From positions 22,616-86,615 of the forward strand of contig JAEEZY010000023.1 of assembly GCA_016292015.1 (NCBI GenBank): a stretch of 64,000 nt of DNA, in the 5' to 3' direction. The notes under the pieces are model-generated. The model was given only the letters and a program-made list of their open reading frames with translations. It was not told the DNA's origin and did not search any database. A program made the translations under genes and the position numbers. Positions 29,518 through 37,463 of the stretch are shown here, piece by piece; position 1 is the first letter of the stretch, and the number at the start of each line of letters is the position of its first letter. The DNA comes from Bacteroidales bacterium. Lineage in GTDB: Bacteria > Bacteroidota > Bacteroidia > Bacteroidales > P3.

Positions 29518-29549
29518 GTTGATATGTTGATATGTTGATGGGTTGATTG
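29518..29549. repeat. four 8-bp tandem repeats between adaptor and TolC genes
   Basis: GTTGATAT, GTTGATAT, GTTGATGG, GTTGATTG. The GTTGATAn octamer recurs at 46758-46773 and 50614-50645. Three short CTGCTAA-like heptamers follow at 29554-29574 and overlap the TolC gene stop codon. Confidence 0.85.
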
Positions 29550-29570
29550 TCGCCTGCTAACAGCTGTCTG

Positions 29571-30872
29571 CTACCTTTCTTCCCCTAGCAGGTTCTCCAG
29601 CGACACCTGTGCGTTCAGCACGCTCATCACAGCCTGTATGTAGTTGCTCTGTGCGGTGATGATGTCTGTCGAAGCTGTCGTCACTTCGAGGTTCGATGCA
29701 TGTCCGTATTTGAATTTCTCCGAAGTGTTCTTCATCACGCGCATCGTTACGTCGAGGTTTTCCTTCTGTATGCGGTAGGTCTCGATGGCGTTGATGAGGT
29801 CGTAGCACAGCTGGTTATACTGCACCTGTAATCCATCCTCCGCCTGTTTCTTGCTGTTCAGCATCTCGCGGTATTCGATTTTGGCTTTCTTGATGGAGGC
29901 GACGCGGGTCCCCGACTTCCACAGAGGCAAGCTTATGTTTGCGCCGATGACGTTGGGCGGTGTCATGTTCATTCCCTCGTCCTTGCCGAAGTAGGTCTTG
30001 TAGCTGTACTGGTAGTAGGCCGATAGGGTGGGGGTGAAATCCAGCCACGCCAGCGTCACCTGGTCTTTGGCTATCTTCTCGCTCTGCACCAGGGTCTGGT
30101 AGTCGTAGTTGTTTTCAATATTGAACCCGTTCATCGTAAGCTGTGCTGCTTTGTCCACGTTCATGATATTGTCCAAAGGCGTTGTGAGCACCAGCTTCGA
30201 GTTTACGTCTGCGCCCAGTTGCAGTAGCAGCGTGTTGTAGAGCATCTGCAGCGACCGCTTGTTTGAGTTGATGGTGCTTCTCAGCGAGGCTACCTGCACA
30301 CTCACCTTGTCGGCGCTCACCTGTTCCGCTGCACCGGCATTCACCGATGCCTGCGTGGTGCTCTCAATCGATTGCAGGTTCACCAGGCTCGAATCCAGCA
30401 GCTTAACGATGTCCTCCATCACCAGTATCGATACATACACGCTCTTCACGTTCGACATTGTTGTCTGTATCGTCTTTTTCCGTGTGATGTCGCTCATCTC
30501 CTGCGATATTTTACCTATCACGCTACCCATTATCTGCTGGGCGGTGAGTGCCACCGATGCCGTCACACCGAAGGTCCCGTTGGGGTTCAATGGTATGCTC
30601 ACGGCAGCCGGCCCCATGTGCATCACCATCTCGTAGCCGCACATGTTCTGGTAGTCGAACGAGGCTTTCACCTGCGGGAACATCGTAGTTATTGTAGCCC
30701 ATTTGTCGGCTTCGGCTTTCTTCACGTCCAGGGTGGCGTTCTGCATCGTGTAGTTGTGCTCCACTGCGTATTGTTGTGCTTCGTCGAGCGAGAGACTCAT
30801 CGTCTCCTGCGCCTTCGTCGCAACAACTCCGCACACCATCGCCAATCCAATCAATAAAACTTTAGTCTTCAT
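29571..30872 (-). CDS. TolC-family outer-membrane efflux channel
   Basis: A 433-residue protein with signal peptide (KTKVLLIGLAMVCGVVATKAQ) and the TolC duplication: two long coiled-coil halves beginning MSLSLDEAQQYAVEHNYTMQNATLDVKKAEADKW and LTMNGFNIENNYDYQTLVQSEKIAKDQVTLAWLDFTPTLSAYYQY. The ending (YGHASNLEVTTASTDIITAQSNYIQAVMSVLNAQVSLENLLG) is the usual final helix of the family. It forms the outer-membrane exit duct of the adjoining RND pump. It lies between the TetR gene and the adaptor gene on the same strand. Confidence 0.92.
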   Translation of the reverse strand: MKTKVLLIGLAMVCGVVATKAQETMSLSLDEAQQYAVEHNYTMQNATLDVKKAEADKWATITTMFPQVKASFDYQNMCGYEMVMHMGPAAVSIPLNPNGTFGVTASVALTAQQIMGSVIGKISQEMSDITRKKTIQTTMSNVKSVYVSILVMEDIVKLLDSSLVNLQSIESTTQASVNAGAAEQVSADKVSVQVASLRSTINSNKRSLQMLYNTLLLQLGADVNSKLVLTTPLDNIMNVDKAAQLTMNGFNIENNYDYQTLVQSEKIAKDQVTLAWLDFTPTLSAYYQYSYKTYFGKDEGMNMTPPNVIGANISLPLWKSGTRVASIKKAKIEYREMLNSKKQAEDGLQVQYNQLCYDLINAIETYRIQKENLDVTMRVMKNTSEKFKYGHASNLEVTTASTDIITAQSNYIQAVMSVLNAQVSLENLLGEER

Positions 30873-30973
30873 TATTATTATGTGTGTTATTTCGTAAATG
30901 TGTTATCGTGTCATTTTTTTTGATTCTTAATTCCCCCTCGCCTTGAGGAGAGGGGGCTAGGGGGTGAGGCTTC

Positions 30974-31603
30974 TCAGTTCGTCAAATTCTCCCTCATCCA
31001 AGCCTCCTCCTGTTCGTATCGTGCTATATGTTCGGTCTTGAGAAGTCCGCGAATATAGGTGAACGACAGCTCGCAAGCCACCGACGCATTTCGGTCGAAA
31101 GTCTCGTGCGTGTTTTGCAGCGTGCGGGTGACGAACATCGCCAGCGTCGCTGCCGCGAGTTCCAGGTCTGTGTTCTCCCTCAGGTATCCGTCGCGGTACA
31201 GTTGTTCCAGATGCGGCTTCAGGTTCTCTTTCAGGATAATCTCCCTCGGCAGGAACAGCTTCTCAATCAGTTCAGGATAAGTCCGCGACACGTCGTTGAC
31301 CAGCAGCGAATAGTGTTCGTGGAAGTGACCGTAGTTGTTTATCGTGAACAGCATGGCATACAGAGGGTTGGCACCTTTTTCGCGCACCTTGTCCATATAA
31401 GCCTCCTGACCCCTGCGCGTCTGCTCCTTTATCTCAAGGAGCACCGCCTCCAGCAGCACCTCCTTGTTGGCAAAGGTCTCGTAGAGAGTGCGTTTCGATA
31501 TACGCAGCTCCTTCGAGATGTCGTCCATAGTCACGCGGCGGCAGCCTTCTTTTACGAATTTCTCCGACGCTTTTGCCACTATGTCGCCCTTTGTTATTGC
31601 CAT
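30974..31603 (-). CDS. TetR-family transcriptional regulator of the efflux operon
   Basis: A 209-residue regulator. The N-terminal helix-turn-helix is clear: VAKASEKFVKEGCRRVTMDDISKELRISKRTLYETFANKEVLLEAVL (about residues 8-55), with the canonical TLYxxFxxKExLL recognition helix. The remaining about 150 residues are the all-helical ligand-binding and dimer domain. It is the first gene of the minus-strand set that ends in the PII-like gene, so it likely represses its own operon, with release by pump substrates. A promoter box lies 60-70 bases upstream of its start. Confidence 0.92.
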   Translation of the reverse strand: MAITKGDIVAKASEKFVKEGCRRVTMDDISKELRISKRTLYETFANKEVLLEAVLLEIKEQTRRGQEAYMDKVREKGANPLYAMLFTINNYGHFHEHYSLLVNDVSRTYPELIEKLFLPREIILKENLKPHLEQLYRDGYLRENTDLELAAATLAMFVTRTLQNTHETFDRNASVACELSFTYIRGLLKTEHIARYEQEEAWMRENLTN

Positions 31604-31666
31604 GTGTTTTGCTTAAGTGGTTGAAATATACCCTGTTTTGCGGGAATACCCTCCCGAAACGATTTG

Positions 31667-31674
31667 CAAAGATA
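31667..31674 (-). promoter_or_regulatory. -7 promoter box of the TetR-efflux operon
   Basis: TATCTTTG on the minus strand (CAAAGATA at 31667-31674). A CAA that could be the -33 element is 31 bases away (31706), so only the -7 half is good. The surrounding TTGCAAAGATACTAAAAA is almost repeated at 37545-37562. Confidence 0.55.
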
Positions 31675-31758
31675 CTAAAAAAACTCATTCGGTTTTTACG
31701 GTTTTCAACAAAAGTTTTTTTTTTACCAACACCCTCCTCAGCCCCTACCCCCAAACAC

Positions 31759-31798
31759 GACTTTGATATGACTTTGATATGACTTTGATATGACTTTG
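31759..31798. repeat. 11-bp tandem repeat, 3.6 copies
   Basis: GACTTTGATAT at 31759, 31770 and 31781, then GACTTTG at 31792-31798; copies are identical. It lies in the gene-free interval 31604-32345 upstream of the TetR gene. Confidence 0.9.
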
Positions 31799-31867
31799 CT
31801 CCCATTATCCCCCTTCCCTCGTTTACCCCATTCTCGCTCGTCACCTCCCCCTCCGTCAGCCCGTGAA

Positions 31868-31890
31868 GTAATCAGTCGGTGACTGATTAC
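31868..31890. other. perfect 10-bp hairpin in gene-free interval
   Basis: GTAATCAGTC (31868-31877), loop GGT, GACTGATTAC (31881-31890). No T-run follows on either strand. Downstream, CTAGA-GCC-TCTAG followed by TTTTTC at 31987-32005 is another small terminator-like hairpin on the plus strand. Confidence 0.6.
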
Positions 31891-32052
31891 GATAGCGAAG
31901 CGGAGAACTCCGACCTCCTCGTTCGATAAAATTCATAGAATTTTTGTCTCGGAGCGACGTGCCTGCAAGTCCCCCAATTAATCAATCTAGAGCCTCTAGT
32001 TTTTCTAGGACATCTATTCCCGTATTCCCGCTGTTGCGGCTTTTCACGCAAT

Positions 32053-32215
32053 GTGTGCCGTCGGCACACCATCCCATTAACCCCACACTCCCAGTGTGGG
32101 GAACTGCAACCTATAAACAAAAAAAGCGTGCCGTTGGCACGCTATCCCATTAACCCTACACTCCATAGTGTGGGGCCTCAAGCCTCCCGAAAAAAAAGCG
32201 TGCCGTCGGCACGCT
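32053..32215. repeat. 72-73-bp tandem repeat carrying two hairpins per unit
   Basis: Units start at 32053, 32126 and 32198 (third truncated). Each begins with a palindrome of core GTGCCGtcGGCAC (arms up to 8 bp: AGCGTGCC/GGCACGCT), followed by CATCCCATTAACCC or close variants and a second hairpin CACACT...AGTGTG, then an A-rich stretch. The palindromes are better conserved than the segments between them. No protein was judged real here. Confidence 0.8.
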
Positions 32216-32282
32216 ACAACCATCATTTAAGTGATTTCAAATCCCGAGAAAAATCACAAACCCAGCACAACGAAAAGGTAAT

Positions 32283-32310
32283 TTAAAAGGCGGCTCAATT
32301 GGAGTCGCCT
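32283..32310 (-). terminator. terminator after the 32.3-33.1 kb gene
   Basis: Eight-base-pair stem AGGCGGCT (32288-32295) with AGTCGCCT (32303-32310), one G-T pair. Read on the minus strand it is followed by TTTTAAATT, 36 bases after the stop codon of the minus-strand gene. Confidence 0.65.
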
Positions 32311-32345
32311 TTGCTTCGTTTCCTTAGTGTGACTTTGGTATTTTA

Positions 32346-33092
32346 TCACATATCTGGACCCACTACAAAGATGAAATCCTCATTTTTTGTATTTGCCCAA
32401 TGTTGCGGTGCCACCAATGTGTTCAATTCATCGTCCGTAACATCCATAACTTTTTTGTTCAGTTCATTCGAAAGCCTTATTTTCTCCAAAATAGAATGGT
32501 AGGAGAATGAAATGGCCTCACTTCGCTTCATGTAGTTTGAAAAAGGCGTAGATGACATGATATTCTTTAATTTTTCATGATTATCAATTCCTTTTGACAA
32601 TCCGGCAGAAGCGGCCAATTCCGAAATAATGGCTTGATCCCTGTTGTATAATTCCAGAAATGCATTCTCGTATGCATAGCAATTGCCAATCCTGCGGATT
32701 AATGGAACGTTGTCCAGATAGTCCCATAGCTCGAATGTTGTACAGAATGTTAGTTCTGGTGATTTGTTTATGGCAAAGATATCCCAACCCTCAAGATAAT
32801 CGACGAACTCGTCGCATAAAGAGTCCGGCACGCTGTCCAGGTTTGAGTAGTTCTCTTTTATCTCATCATACATCCCCCTGAACTCGTCATAATAAACGGT
32901 AACTATTTCCAGATTGTTTGCCAGCTCGTCAATATTGCTTAATGTTACGAGCGCAATCCTTTGGGCTGTCTCCACCTTTTTGTTGTGCTTCGATATTTCG
33001 GCCACAAATAACGAAACCGAAAAAGCAATTAACGAGGCAGTCAGTGAGACGTACAGTTTTATCCTCCAATCTGGTACTTTTTTACTCATCAT
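32346..33092 (-). CDS. uncharacterised single-pass membrane protein
   Basis: A 248-residue protein with a short Lys-rich cytoplasmic start and one membrane segment (about residues 12-30, LYVSLTASLIAFSVSLFVA). The rest is soluble, helical and acidic, with many Asp, Glu and Asn and no recognised catalytic motif; helical segments such as VETAQRIALVTLSNIDELANNLEIVTVYYDEF suggest a coiled-coil or four-helix sensor-like domain. The start is either of two adjacent Met codons. A minus-strand terminator follows it. It precedes, in the direction of the cluster, the other small exported proteins at 33-36 kb but shows no sequence link with them. Confidence 0.6.
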   Translation of the reverse strand: MMSKKVPDWRIKLYVSLTASLIAFSVSLFVAEISKHNKKVETAQRIALVTLSNIDELANNLEIVTVYYDEFRGMYDEIKENYSNLDSVPDSLCDEFVDYLEGWDIFAINKSPELTFCTTFELWDYLDNVPLIRRIGNCYAYENAFLELYNRDQAIISELAASAGLSKGIDNHEKLKNIMSSTPFSNYMKRSEAISFSYHSILEKIRLSNELNKKVMDVTDDELNTLVAPQHWANTKNEDFIFVVGPDM

Positions 33093-33161
33093 TCGATATG
33101 ATTATCAAGATTATTAGGACGTGGATGGAATATCTTGTATATCACTCCAATTAAACACACC

Positions 33162-33629
33162 CTATTGATTTGCCTGTTTAATACGTGATATTATTTCATC
33201 CGCATTATATGTGATATCTTGAGTGTAGCCCGTTGAATTGCCCACCCATCTAAACACTATAGTGTAACCCTCTTTTTTGCAAAGATTTGCAAATTCAAGA
33301 TACCCCTCGCCGTCGGTAAGTCCTACCAAAATACTTTCGCGACATTCGTTCCACATTTCTTGTGTCAAATCGCCCAAAGCCCCATTAATGCTTTCATCTA
33401 CAAGTACTTCGTACACAACGCTCTTGTCGATAGTTTTAACTGACGTCATGGTCGTCCCGTCACCCATTTGTTCGGGGCAATCATTGTTCATTTCATTAAC
33501 AAAAGCCTCGACAGTCATGTCGCACGATTGTTCGTCGCCCCCATTCTCTGCAGATTGTTTGTTGGCATTGTTGCATGACGTCAGCGCCAGGCAGACGATA
33601 GCAGCGATAAAAAGAATTGTTTTTTTCAT
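33162..33629 (-). CDS. small uncharacterised lipoprotein
   Basis: A 155-residue protein with a lipoprotein signal peptide (KKTILFIAAIVCLALTSC, Cys19). The mature part has MTVEAFVNEMNNDCPEQMGDGTTMTSVKTIDKSVVYEVLVDES, followed by MWNECRESILVGL and a C-terminal FRWVGNSTGYTQDITYNADEII. This layout is seen in small periplasmic lipoproteins of Bacteroidota of unknown role. Its leader carries a 19-nt sequence also found upstream of the gene at 35557-36102, starting 14 bases before the start codon. Confidence 0.7.
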   Translation of the reverse strand: MKKTILFIAAIVCLALTSCNNANKQSAENGGDEQSCDMTVEAFVNEMNNDCPEQMGDGTTMTSVKTIDKSVVYEVLVDESINGALGDLTQEMWNECRESILVGLTDGEGYLEFANLCKKEGYTIVFRWVGNSTGYTQDITYNADEIISRIKQANQ

Positions 33630-33643
33630 GATTCAAAACCCTT

Positions 33644-33662
33644 GTTCGTGTCGGGCGCAACT
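33644..33662 (-). promoter_or_regulatory. shared 19-nt leader element, copy 1
   Basis: Minus strand AGTTGCGCCCGACACGAAC, ending 14 bases before the lipoprotein start codon and followed by AAGGGTTTT. An identical 19-mer with similar spacing occurs at 36116-36134. Confidence 0.65.
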
Positions 33663-33876
33663 TCTGGTTTGCACTGCAACAGCTCGAAATGTGCAAAATA
33701 ATTGTTGTTGTTTTTTTCAGAAAGCAGAGCTGTTCATTCATTTTATTTCTAAATGTGCTCGTTTCTCATGGCCCTGGAAGCCTAAGTTGGGCAACCGTGA
33801 TTCTCGTCAAGGCGTCATCGATTTATAAATTCTCCAATAAAGCAGCGCTCATGTAAATACCATCGGATGCATGTTT

Positions 33877-34464
33877 TTAGTTGAATAGTTTTTGTATCAT
33901 ATATTTCGTCCCAGCACCTATGCCCATCAGCAACAGCTGGTTGCCATACTTGTCTTCTATCGCCTCATATCTGGCCGACTGCTCTGGAGTCAGCACTCCG
34001 CACTCCTTCGCGTTGTCCAGCTCTGTCTCGAGGTCGAAAAGCCACTGGTACTTTTCCATCAATAAGTTCGATTCATAGTCCGAGAGAATGTTTGTGGACG
34101 ACAGTTCGCTCATGAACTGCGCATAACCGTTGTCGTAGCTTGTTATTTTCTCGTCCCACGATGGAGGCACAGGGGCGTCATTTGATTGCAAACTGGCTAC
34201 TATTGCCACAACGATACCTACGACAACCACCACCAGTAGTATCCACAACCATGCCTTGCCATGCCGCTTCTTCTTGGGCTCGTAGTATGGCTGCCTTATG
34301 TTTGTATATTCTTCCCTGACAGGTATTCCGTCAAGTAAGAACTCCACCTCCACGCAGTCGTCACCTACTTCGCGGGCTTTGTTCAGAATTGTTCCCCGCT
34401 GGCGTGGTGTGATGTATCCGTTGCGCTGTGCCAGCTCTATCAGTCGGTTAACTTCTTGCGTCAT
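33877..34464 (-). CDS. membrane protein with shared N-terminal helical module (paralogue 1)
   Basis: A 195-residue protein. Residues 1-48 form the module shared with the two genes upstream (VNRLIELAQRNGYITPRQRG, then NKAREVGDD..EVEFLLDGIPV). A basic stretch (KKKRHGK) leads into one membrane segment (about 72-92, WLWILLVVVVVGIVVAIVA). The C-terminal domain also resembles paralogue 2 (ELDNAKECGVLTPEQSARYEAI). The module's spacing (hydrophobic helix, G-x-IT, basic helix, GDD, acidic VEF) is like short N-terminal modules seen in many Bacteroidota membrane proteins; its function is unknown. The next gene ends 4 bases upstream of this start. Confidence 0.65.
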   Translation of the reverse strand: MTQEVNRLIELAQRNGYITPRQRGTILNKAREVGDDCVEVEFLLDGIPVREEYTNIRQPYYEPKKKRHGKAWLWILLVVVVVGIVVAIVASLQSNDAPVPPSWDEKITSYDNGYAQFMSELSSTNILSDYESNLLMEKYQWLFDLETELDNAKECGVLTPEQSARYEAIEDKYGNQLLLMGIGAGTKYMIQKLFN

Positions 34465-34468
34465 GGCG

Positions 34469-35059
34469 TTATTGGCTTAACATATTTATAAACATATTGA
34501 CGCCCATCATGTTCCTTGCCGATTGTATCTGCTGGTATCGGTATGACTGTTCTGGCGAGAGTTTGCCCTCGTTGTAGGCTGTCTCTAGTTCGTTCTCCAA
34601 CAACAAGAGTTTTCCAATATCCATATAACTACCGATATTTTCATCGTTGAAGGAGCCATTCTGCATATCGGTTATCATTTGTTCGTAACATTTCTCCAGT
34701 TTGTCGAGCTTGCGGTCATACTTGTTTCCGCCCGAGGCAACGGCTATGATGATAATCAGCACCGCCACCGCACCACCTATTCCTGCCCACAGCCATGTCT
34801 TTTTCTTTTTCTGGCTGTCCTGTGGCTGTTGCGCTGCCGGGCGTTGTGGCGCCGCGTTGGCGTATTGTTGTCTATTTTGCTGCTGCGTATTCGGTGCGGC
34901 TGGTTCATCCTTGACGGGTATGTCGTCAAGGATGAACTCAACCTCCACCAGATTGTCGCCAAGCGACTTCGCACGGTTAAGTATAGCCTCTCGCTGACTC
35001 CGGGTGATAAACCCGTTGCCCCGCGCTATCGAAATCAATTTTTCAGTATCTGGATGCAT
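34469..35059 (-). CDS. membrane protein with shared N-terminal helical module (paralogue 2)
   Basis: A 196-residue protein with the shared module at residues 1-48 (TEKLISIARGNGFITRSQRE, NRAKSLGDN..EVEFILDDIPV), a Gln/Ala/Pro-rich linker (about 52-85), a Lys run, one membrane segment (TWLWAGIGGAVAVLIIIIAVA) and a helical C-terminal domain (ELETAYNEGKLSPEQSYRYQQI) matching paralogue 1. It ends 4 bases before the start of paralogue 1, so the two are surely co-transcribed and arose by duplication. The tail is predicted outside the cytoplasm with the module inside. Confidence 0.65.
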   Translation of the reverse strand: MHPDTEKLISIARGNGFITRSQREAILNRAKSLGDNLVEVEFILDDIPVKDEPAAPNTQQQNRQQYANAAPQRPAAQQPQDSQKKKKTWLWAGIGGAVAVLIIIIAVASGGNKYDRKLDKLEKCYEQMITDMQNGSFNDENIGSYMDIGKLLLLENELETAYNEGKLSPEQSYRYQQIQSARNMMGVNMFINMLSQ

Positions 35060-35088
35060 GAGTTGACTGTTTATGTGTATTTATCTTA

Positions 35089-35475
35089 TTATAGAGCAAT
35101 TATCATGAGGATGATAATCATTGTTAGTGTGACACATTGCAGTATTAATCCCGTGATTGCAAGAGCATGTGTTTTTTTTGCGTTGGGGTAGGCATATTTT
35201 TCTGGGTTCTTGACTGCAAGTTTTTTCGCTTTGATGGCATAAATTACGGCGATTATGCCAATTGGAATACTGATAAAGTATGTAAACATTTGTACAAAGG
35301 GCATCATATACGTAGCCTTAGCTACTGAGTCTGTGATGTCGGTGTGCCACAAAGCAATTGTTATCAGATCGGAAATGAGGAATAAAATTCCCACCGCGAT
35401 TGATATAATGCTAAGGATAAGAGCGGCAGTCGCCCGTGGCGGTTTCTGAACTGTGTTTTCGATGTTTGAATTCAT
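35089..35475 (-). CDS. small multi-pass membrane protein (DUF4190/CD225-like)
   Basis: A 128-residue protein with a short soluble N-terminus and about four membrane segments. The pattern ATAALILSIISIAVGILFL ... IPIGIIAVIYAIKAKKLAVKNPEKYAYPNAKKTHALAITGLIL resembles CD225/dispanin or DUF4190 proteins. The same membrane module forms the C-terminal half of the next gene upstream (35557-36102), there fused to the cluster's shared N-terminal module. It lies 29 bases before paralogue 2 and appears co-transcribed. Confidence 0.6.
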   Translation of the reverse strand: MNSNIENTVQKPPRATAALILSIISIAVGILFLISDLITIALWHTDITDSVAKATYMMPFVQMFTYFISIPIGIIAVIYAIKAKKLAVKNPEKYAYPNAKKTHALAITGLILQCVTLTMIIILMIIAL

Positions 35476-35556
35476 AATTTGATGATTTTTATATATTATA
35501 AATTATAAATACGTCTGTGATTGTCAAGCATTTGAACTGTGATAATAATTACCACA

Positions 35557-36102
35557 TTAATATGCTATTTGAAACATTATAATTGATATGGCGATTATAA
35601 CAGCGTTTATCGCGGTTCCTATAATTGATAGAATCCATGATGTTTTGATATTGTTGTCTGCATATTGTTCAGGATTTTCTGCTATAAGTTTTTTCAAATT
35701 AATTGAAAAAAATAGTGCCACAATACCTGCAGCAAATCCAAACAATACTAAAAAATTTAGATGATCTATCAACGACAGTAATCCTAGTGGAATGGAGCAA
35801 ATGCTGAGGACAAATGCAGCCGTGGCATACTTCGGTTTCTGAATGCCTGTATTTGGCTGTGCGTATTGCTGCTGATTGGCGCTGGGTTGTTGGTATGTCT
35901 GCTGCCTCGGCGGTTGTTGCGTCGTCGAATTCTGCTGCGCCTGCGCGCCGGCGTTCTCTGGTAGTGCTGAAAGTATGAACTCCACTTCCGTTGTGTCGTC
36001 TCCCATTTCGCGGGCTTTGTTTAGAATCATCTCGCGTTGGGCGGCAGAAAGACAACCTCTGCTCTGTGCCATTTTGACCAGTTTTTCTGTTTCGGGTGAC
36101 AT
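35557..36102 (-). CDS. fusion of the shared helical module to a CD225/DUF4190-like membrane domain (paralogue 3)
   Basis: About 181 residues from the ATG at 36102 (SPETEKLVKMAQ). The frame stays open to an ATG at 36180, but that segment contains the shared 19-nt leader, and both paralogues begin at the position equivalent to 36102, so the shorter form is chosen. Module: residues 1-48 (RGCLSAAQREMILNKAREMG, EVEFILSALP). A Gln/Thr-rich linker follows (about 52-85), then a membrane domain like that of 35089-35475 (KYATAAFVLSICSIPLG ... FFSINLKKLIAENPEQYADNN). It thus links the two protein types of this cluster. Confidence 0.65.
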   Translation of the reverse strand: MSPETEKLVKMAQSRGCLSAAQREMILNKAREMGDDTTEVEFILSALPENAGAQAQQNSTTQQPPRQQTYQQPSANQQQYAQPNTGIQKPKYATAAFVLSICSIPLGLLSLIDHLNFLVLFGFAAGIVALFFSINLKKLIAENPEQYADNNIKTSWILSIIGTAINAVIIAISIIMFQIAY

Positions 36103-36115
36103 GCTTTTTACCCTC

Positions 36116-36134
36116 GTTCGTGTCGGGCGCAACT
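36116..36134 (-). promoter_or_regulatory. shared 19-nt leader element, copy 2
   Basis: Minus strand AGTTGCGCCCGACACGAAC, 13 bases upstream of the ATG at 36102 and followed by GAGGGTAAA. Identical to 33644-33662. Confidence 0.65.
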
Positions 36135-36427
36135 TTTTAGTTGTCGCTGGCTCGGCGGCGGGGTTGTACTTTTTTGACACAACAAAGAAAGTGGAGCCAA
36201 TCCATTTTGCCTCATCTTTGGCGTGTGGGCTGGACTCCCTGTATATAAAATAAGGTCAATGAATCGCTCCACATTGGATTTGCCATATCTGATATGACAC
36301 AATCCTTCAGGAACCATCATCTCTACCTTATTCCTTAATATACTTTGGTGAAGTGTCCAGTTTCACGCCATCGGAATAAAGCGAAAATGCGCTTTCTCGG
36401 CAAACCATTCTCTTGCGGTTTGCGGTG

Positions 36428-36458
36428 CAAAGATACAAACTTTTCTGTATTTTCCCAA
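36428..36458 (-). promoter_or_regulatory. Bacteroidota-type promoter for the 33-36 kb cluster
   Basis: Minus strand TTG (CAA at 36456-36458), 20-bp spacer, TATCTTTG (CAAAGATA at 36428-36435). It would give a leader of about 320 bases before the ATG at 36102. Nothing gene-like was seen in 36135-36427. Confidence 0.65.
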
Positions 36459-36559
36459 ACAGCTGCCCCATAACTCCCATAATTCCCAGTGTTCCCATGC
36501 TCCACGTTATCCATATAATCCCCGAATCTTTCAATTTTTTTGGCTTTTTCTCGGAAATC

Positions 36560-36590
36560 TTGTTTTTTTCAGAAAAAATTTGTATATTTG
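36560..36590 (+). promoter_or_regulatory. Bacteroidota-type promoter for the DUF6266 gene
   Basis: TTG at 36560-36562, 20-bp spacer, TATATTTG at 36583-36590. Divergent from the minus-strand promoter about 100 bases away. The leader before the ATG at 36805 is about 210 bases and AT-rich. Confidence 0.6.
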
Positions 36591-36804
36591 AGTTAGAAAC
36601 ATTCAAAAAAAAAGTCACTTTTCAAAATACCGACATATTTATTAATAAAGAGCAACCCCAATAACAATTAAAATAAAGCGATATGAAACACGCTGCTTAT
36701 TTCCACCCACCGTAAAATCCCAACCGCAGAAATCTTGGAATTTATAATGTGATATACATTAAACTAATTAAAAATCAATTAATAATAATTAAAAAATAAA
36801 AAAT

Positions 36805-37443
36805 ATGAGTAAATCTCGTACTTCTATGAAAATCCACTGGAACGGCCAGACTGGCGGAGTGGTCGGTTACACCGTACGCGGAAATGATTTTTGGCGCTCA
36901 ATGCCTAAATTCTATCACGATGCTTGCAACGAAGCTCAACAGCTTTGTCGAGCAAAACTATCTTTCGTCTCAAGCTTCATACACAACATTGGAGACATCT
37001 ACAAATCTGGCTATCGCCACTACAACGTCTCTAAGTGTCAGCGTGCGAACTTCTCGCACCAAATCTTCCAGGACGCACTCTCGGGCAACCTCACCGATGG
37101 GCTGGTCATCAACCCCGCCGACGTCCTCGTCGCCCGTGGCAACCTGACGCCGACCCACTCCATCGCCGCCGCCGTAGCGCCCGCAACCCAGACGGTCACC
37201 ATCTCATGGTCCGACAACTCTGGCGTGGGCTCCGCAAGTGCGACCGACAAGCTTCTCTATTGTGCATACAACTCCACCAAGCAGGAGAGCATCTACAGCG
37301 ACAACGCTGCAACCCGCGCTGCCGAGACATGCTCCTTCACATATCCTGCCAACTGGAGCGGTGACACACTTTATCTCTACGCGGCATGGACCAGCGGCAC
37401 CTCCGAGTCCGACTCCACCATGCTCGGCTTCTACACCGCCTGA
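36805..37443 (+). CDS. DUF6266 family protein
   Basis: A 212-residue protein of the Bacteroidota DUF6266 family, judged from its N-terminus (a TGGVVGYTVRGNDFWRSMPK segment like the GxVGxxVGxxWKGxxxIRSxPK start of the family), the middle KLSFVSSFIHNIGDIYKSGYR and ALSGNLTDGLVINPADVLVARGNL, and a C-terminal beta-sandwich-like half with repeated SWSDNSG...ATDKLLYCAYN and LYLYAAWTSG. There is no signal peptide, although such proteins are often abundant and multicopy. Function is unknown. Third-position C is very frequent from about 37070 on, unlike the AT-rich start of the gene. Confidence 0.75.
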   Translation: MSKSRTSMKIHWNGQTGGVVGYTVRGNDFWRSMPKFYHDACNEAQQLCRAKLSFVSSFIHNIGDIYKSGYRHYNVSKCQRANFSHQIFQDALSGNLTDGLVINPADVLVARGNLTPTHSIAAAVAPATQTVTISWSDNSGVGSASATDKLLYCAYNSTKQESIYSDNAATRAAETCSFTYPANWSGDTLYLYAAWTSGTSESDSTMLGFYTA

Positions 37444-37463
37444 GCCCAGTCTCAATGGTGACT

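Noticed and set aside
32053..32286. Open frame of 77 codons across the 73-bp hairpin repeats
   Set aside because: It is composed only of repeat sequence; palindromes are conserved while the peptide is not.
36103..36180. N-terminal extension of the 35557-36102 gene to an ATG at 36180
   Set aside because: The extension translates the shared 19-nt leader, and both paralogues start at the position of the downstream ATG.
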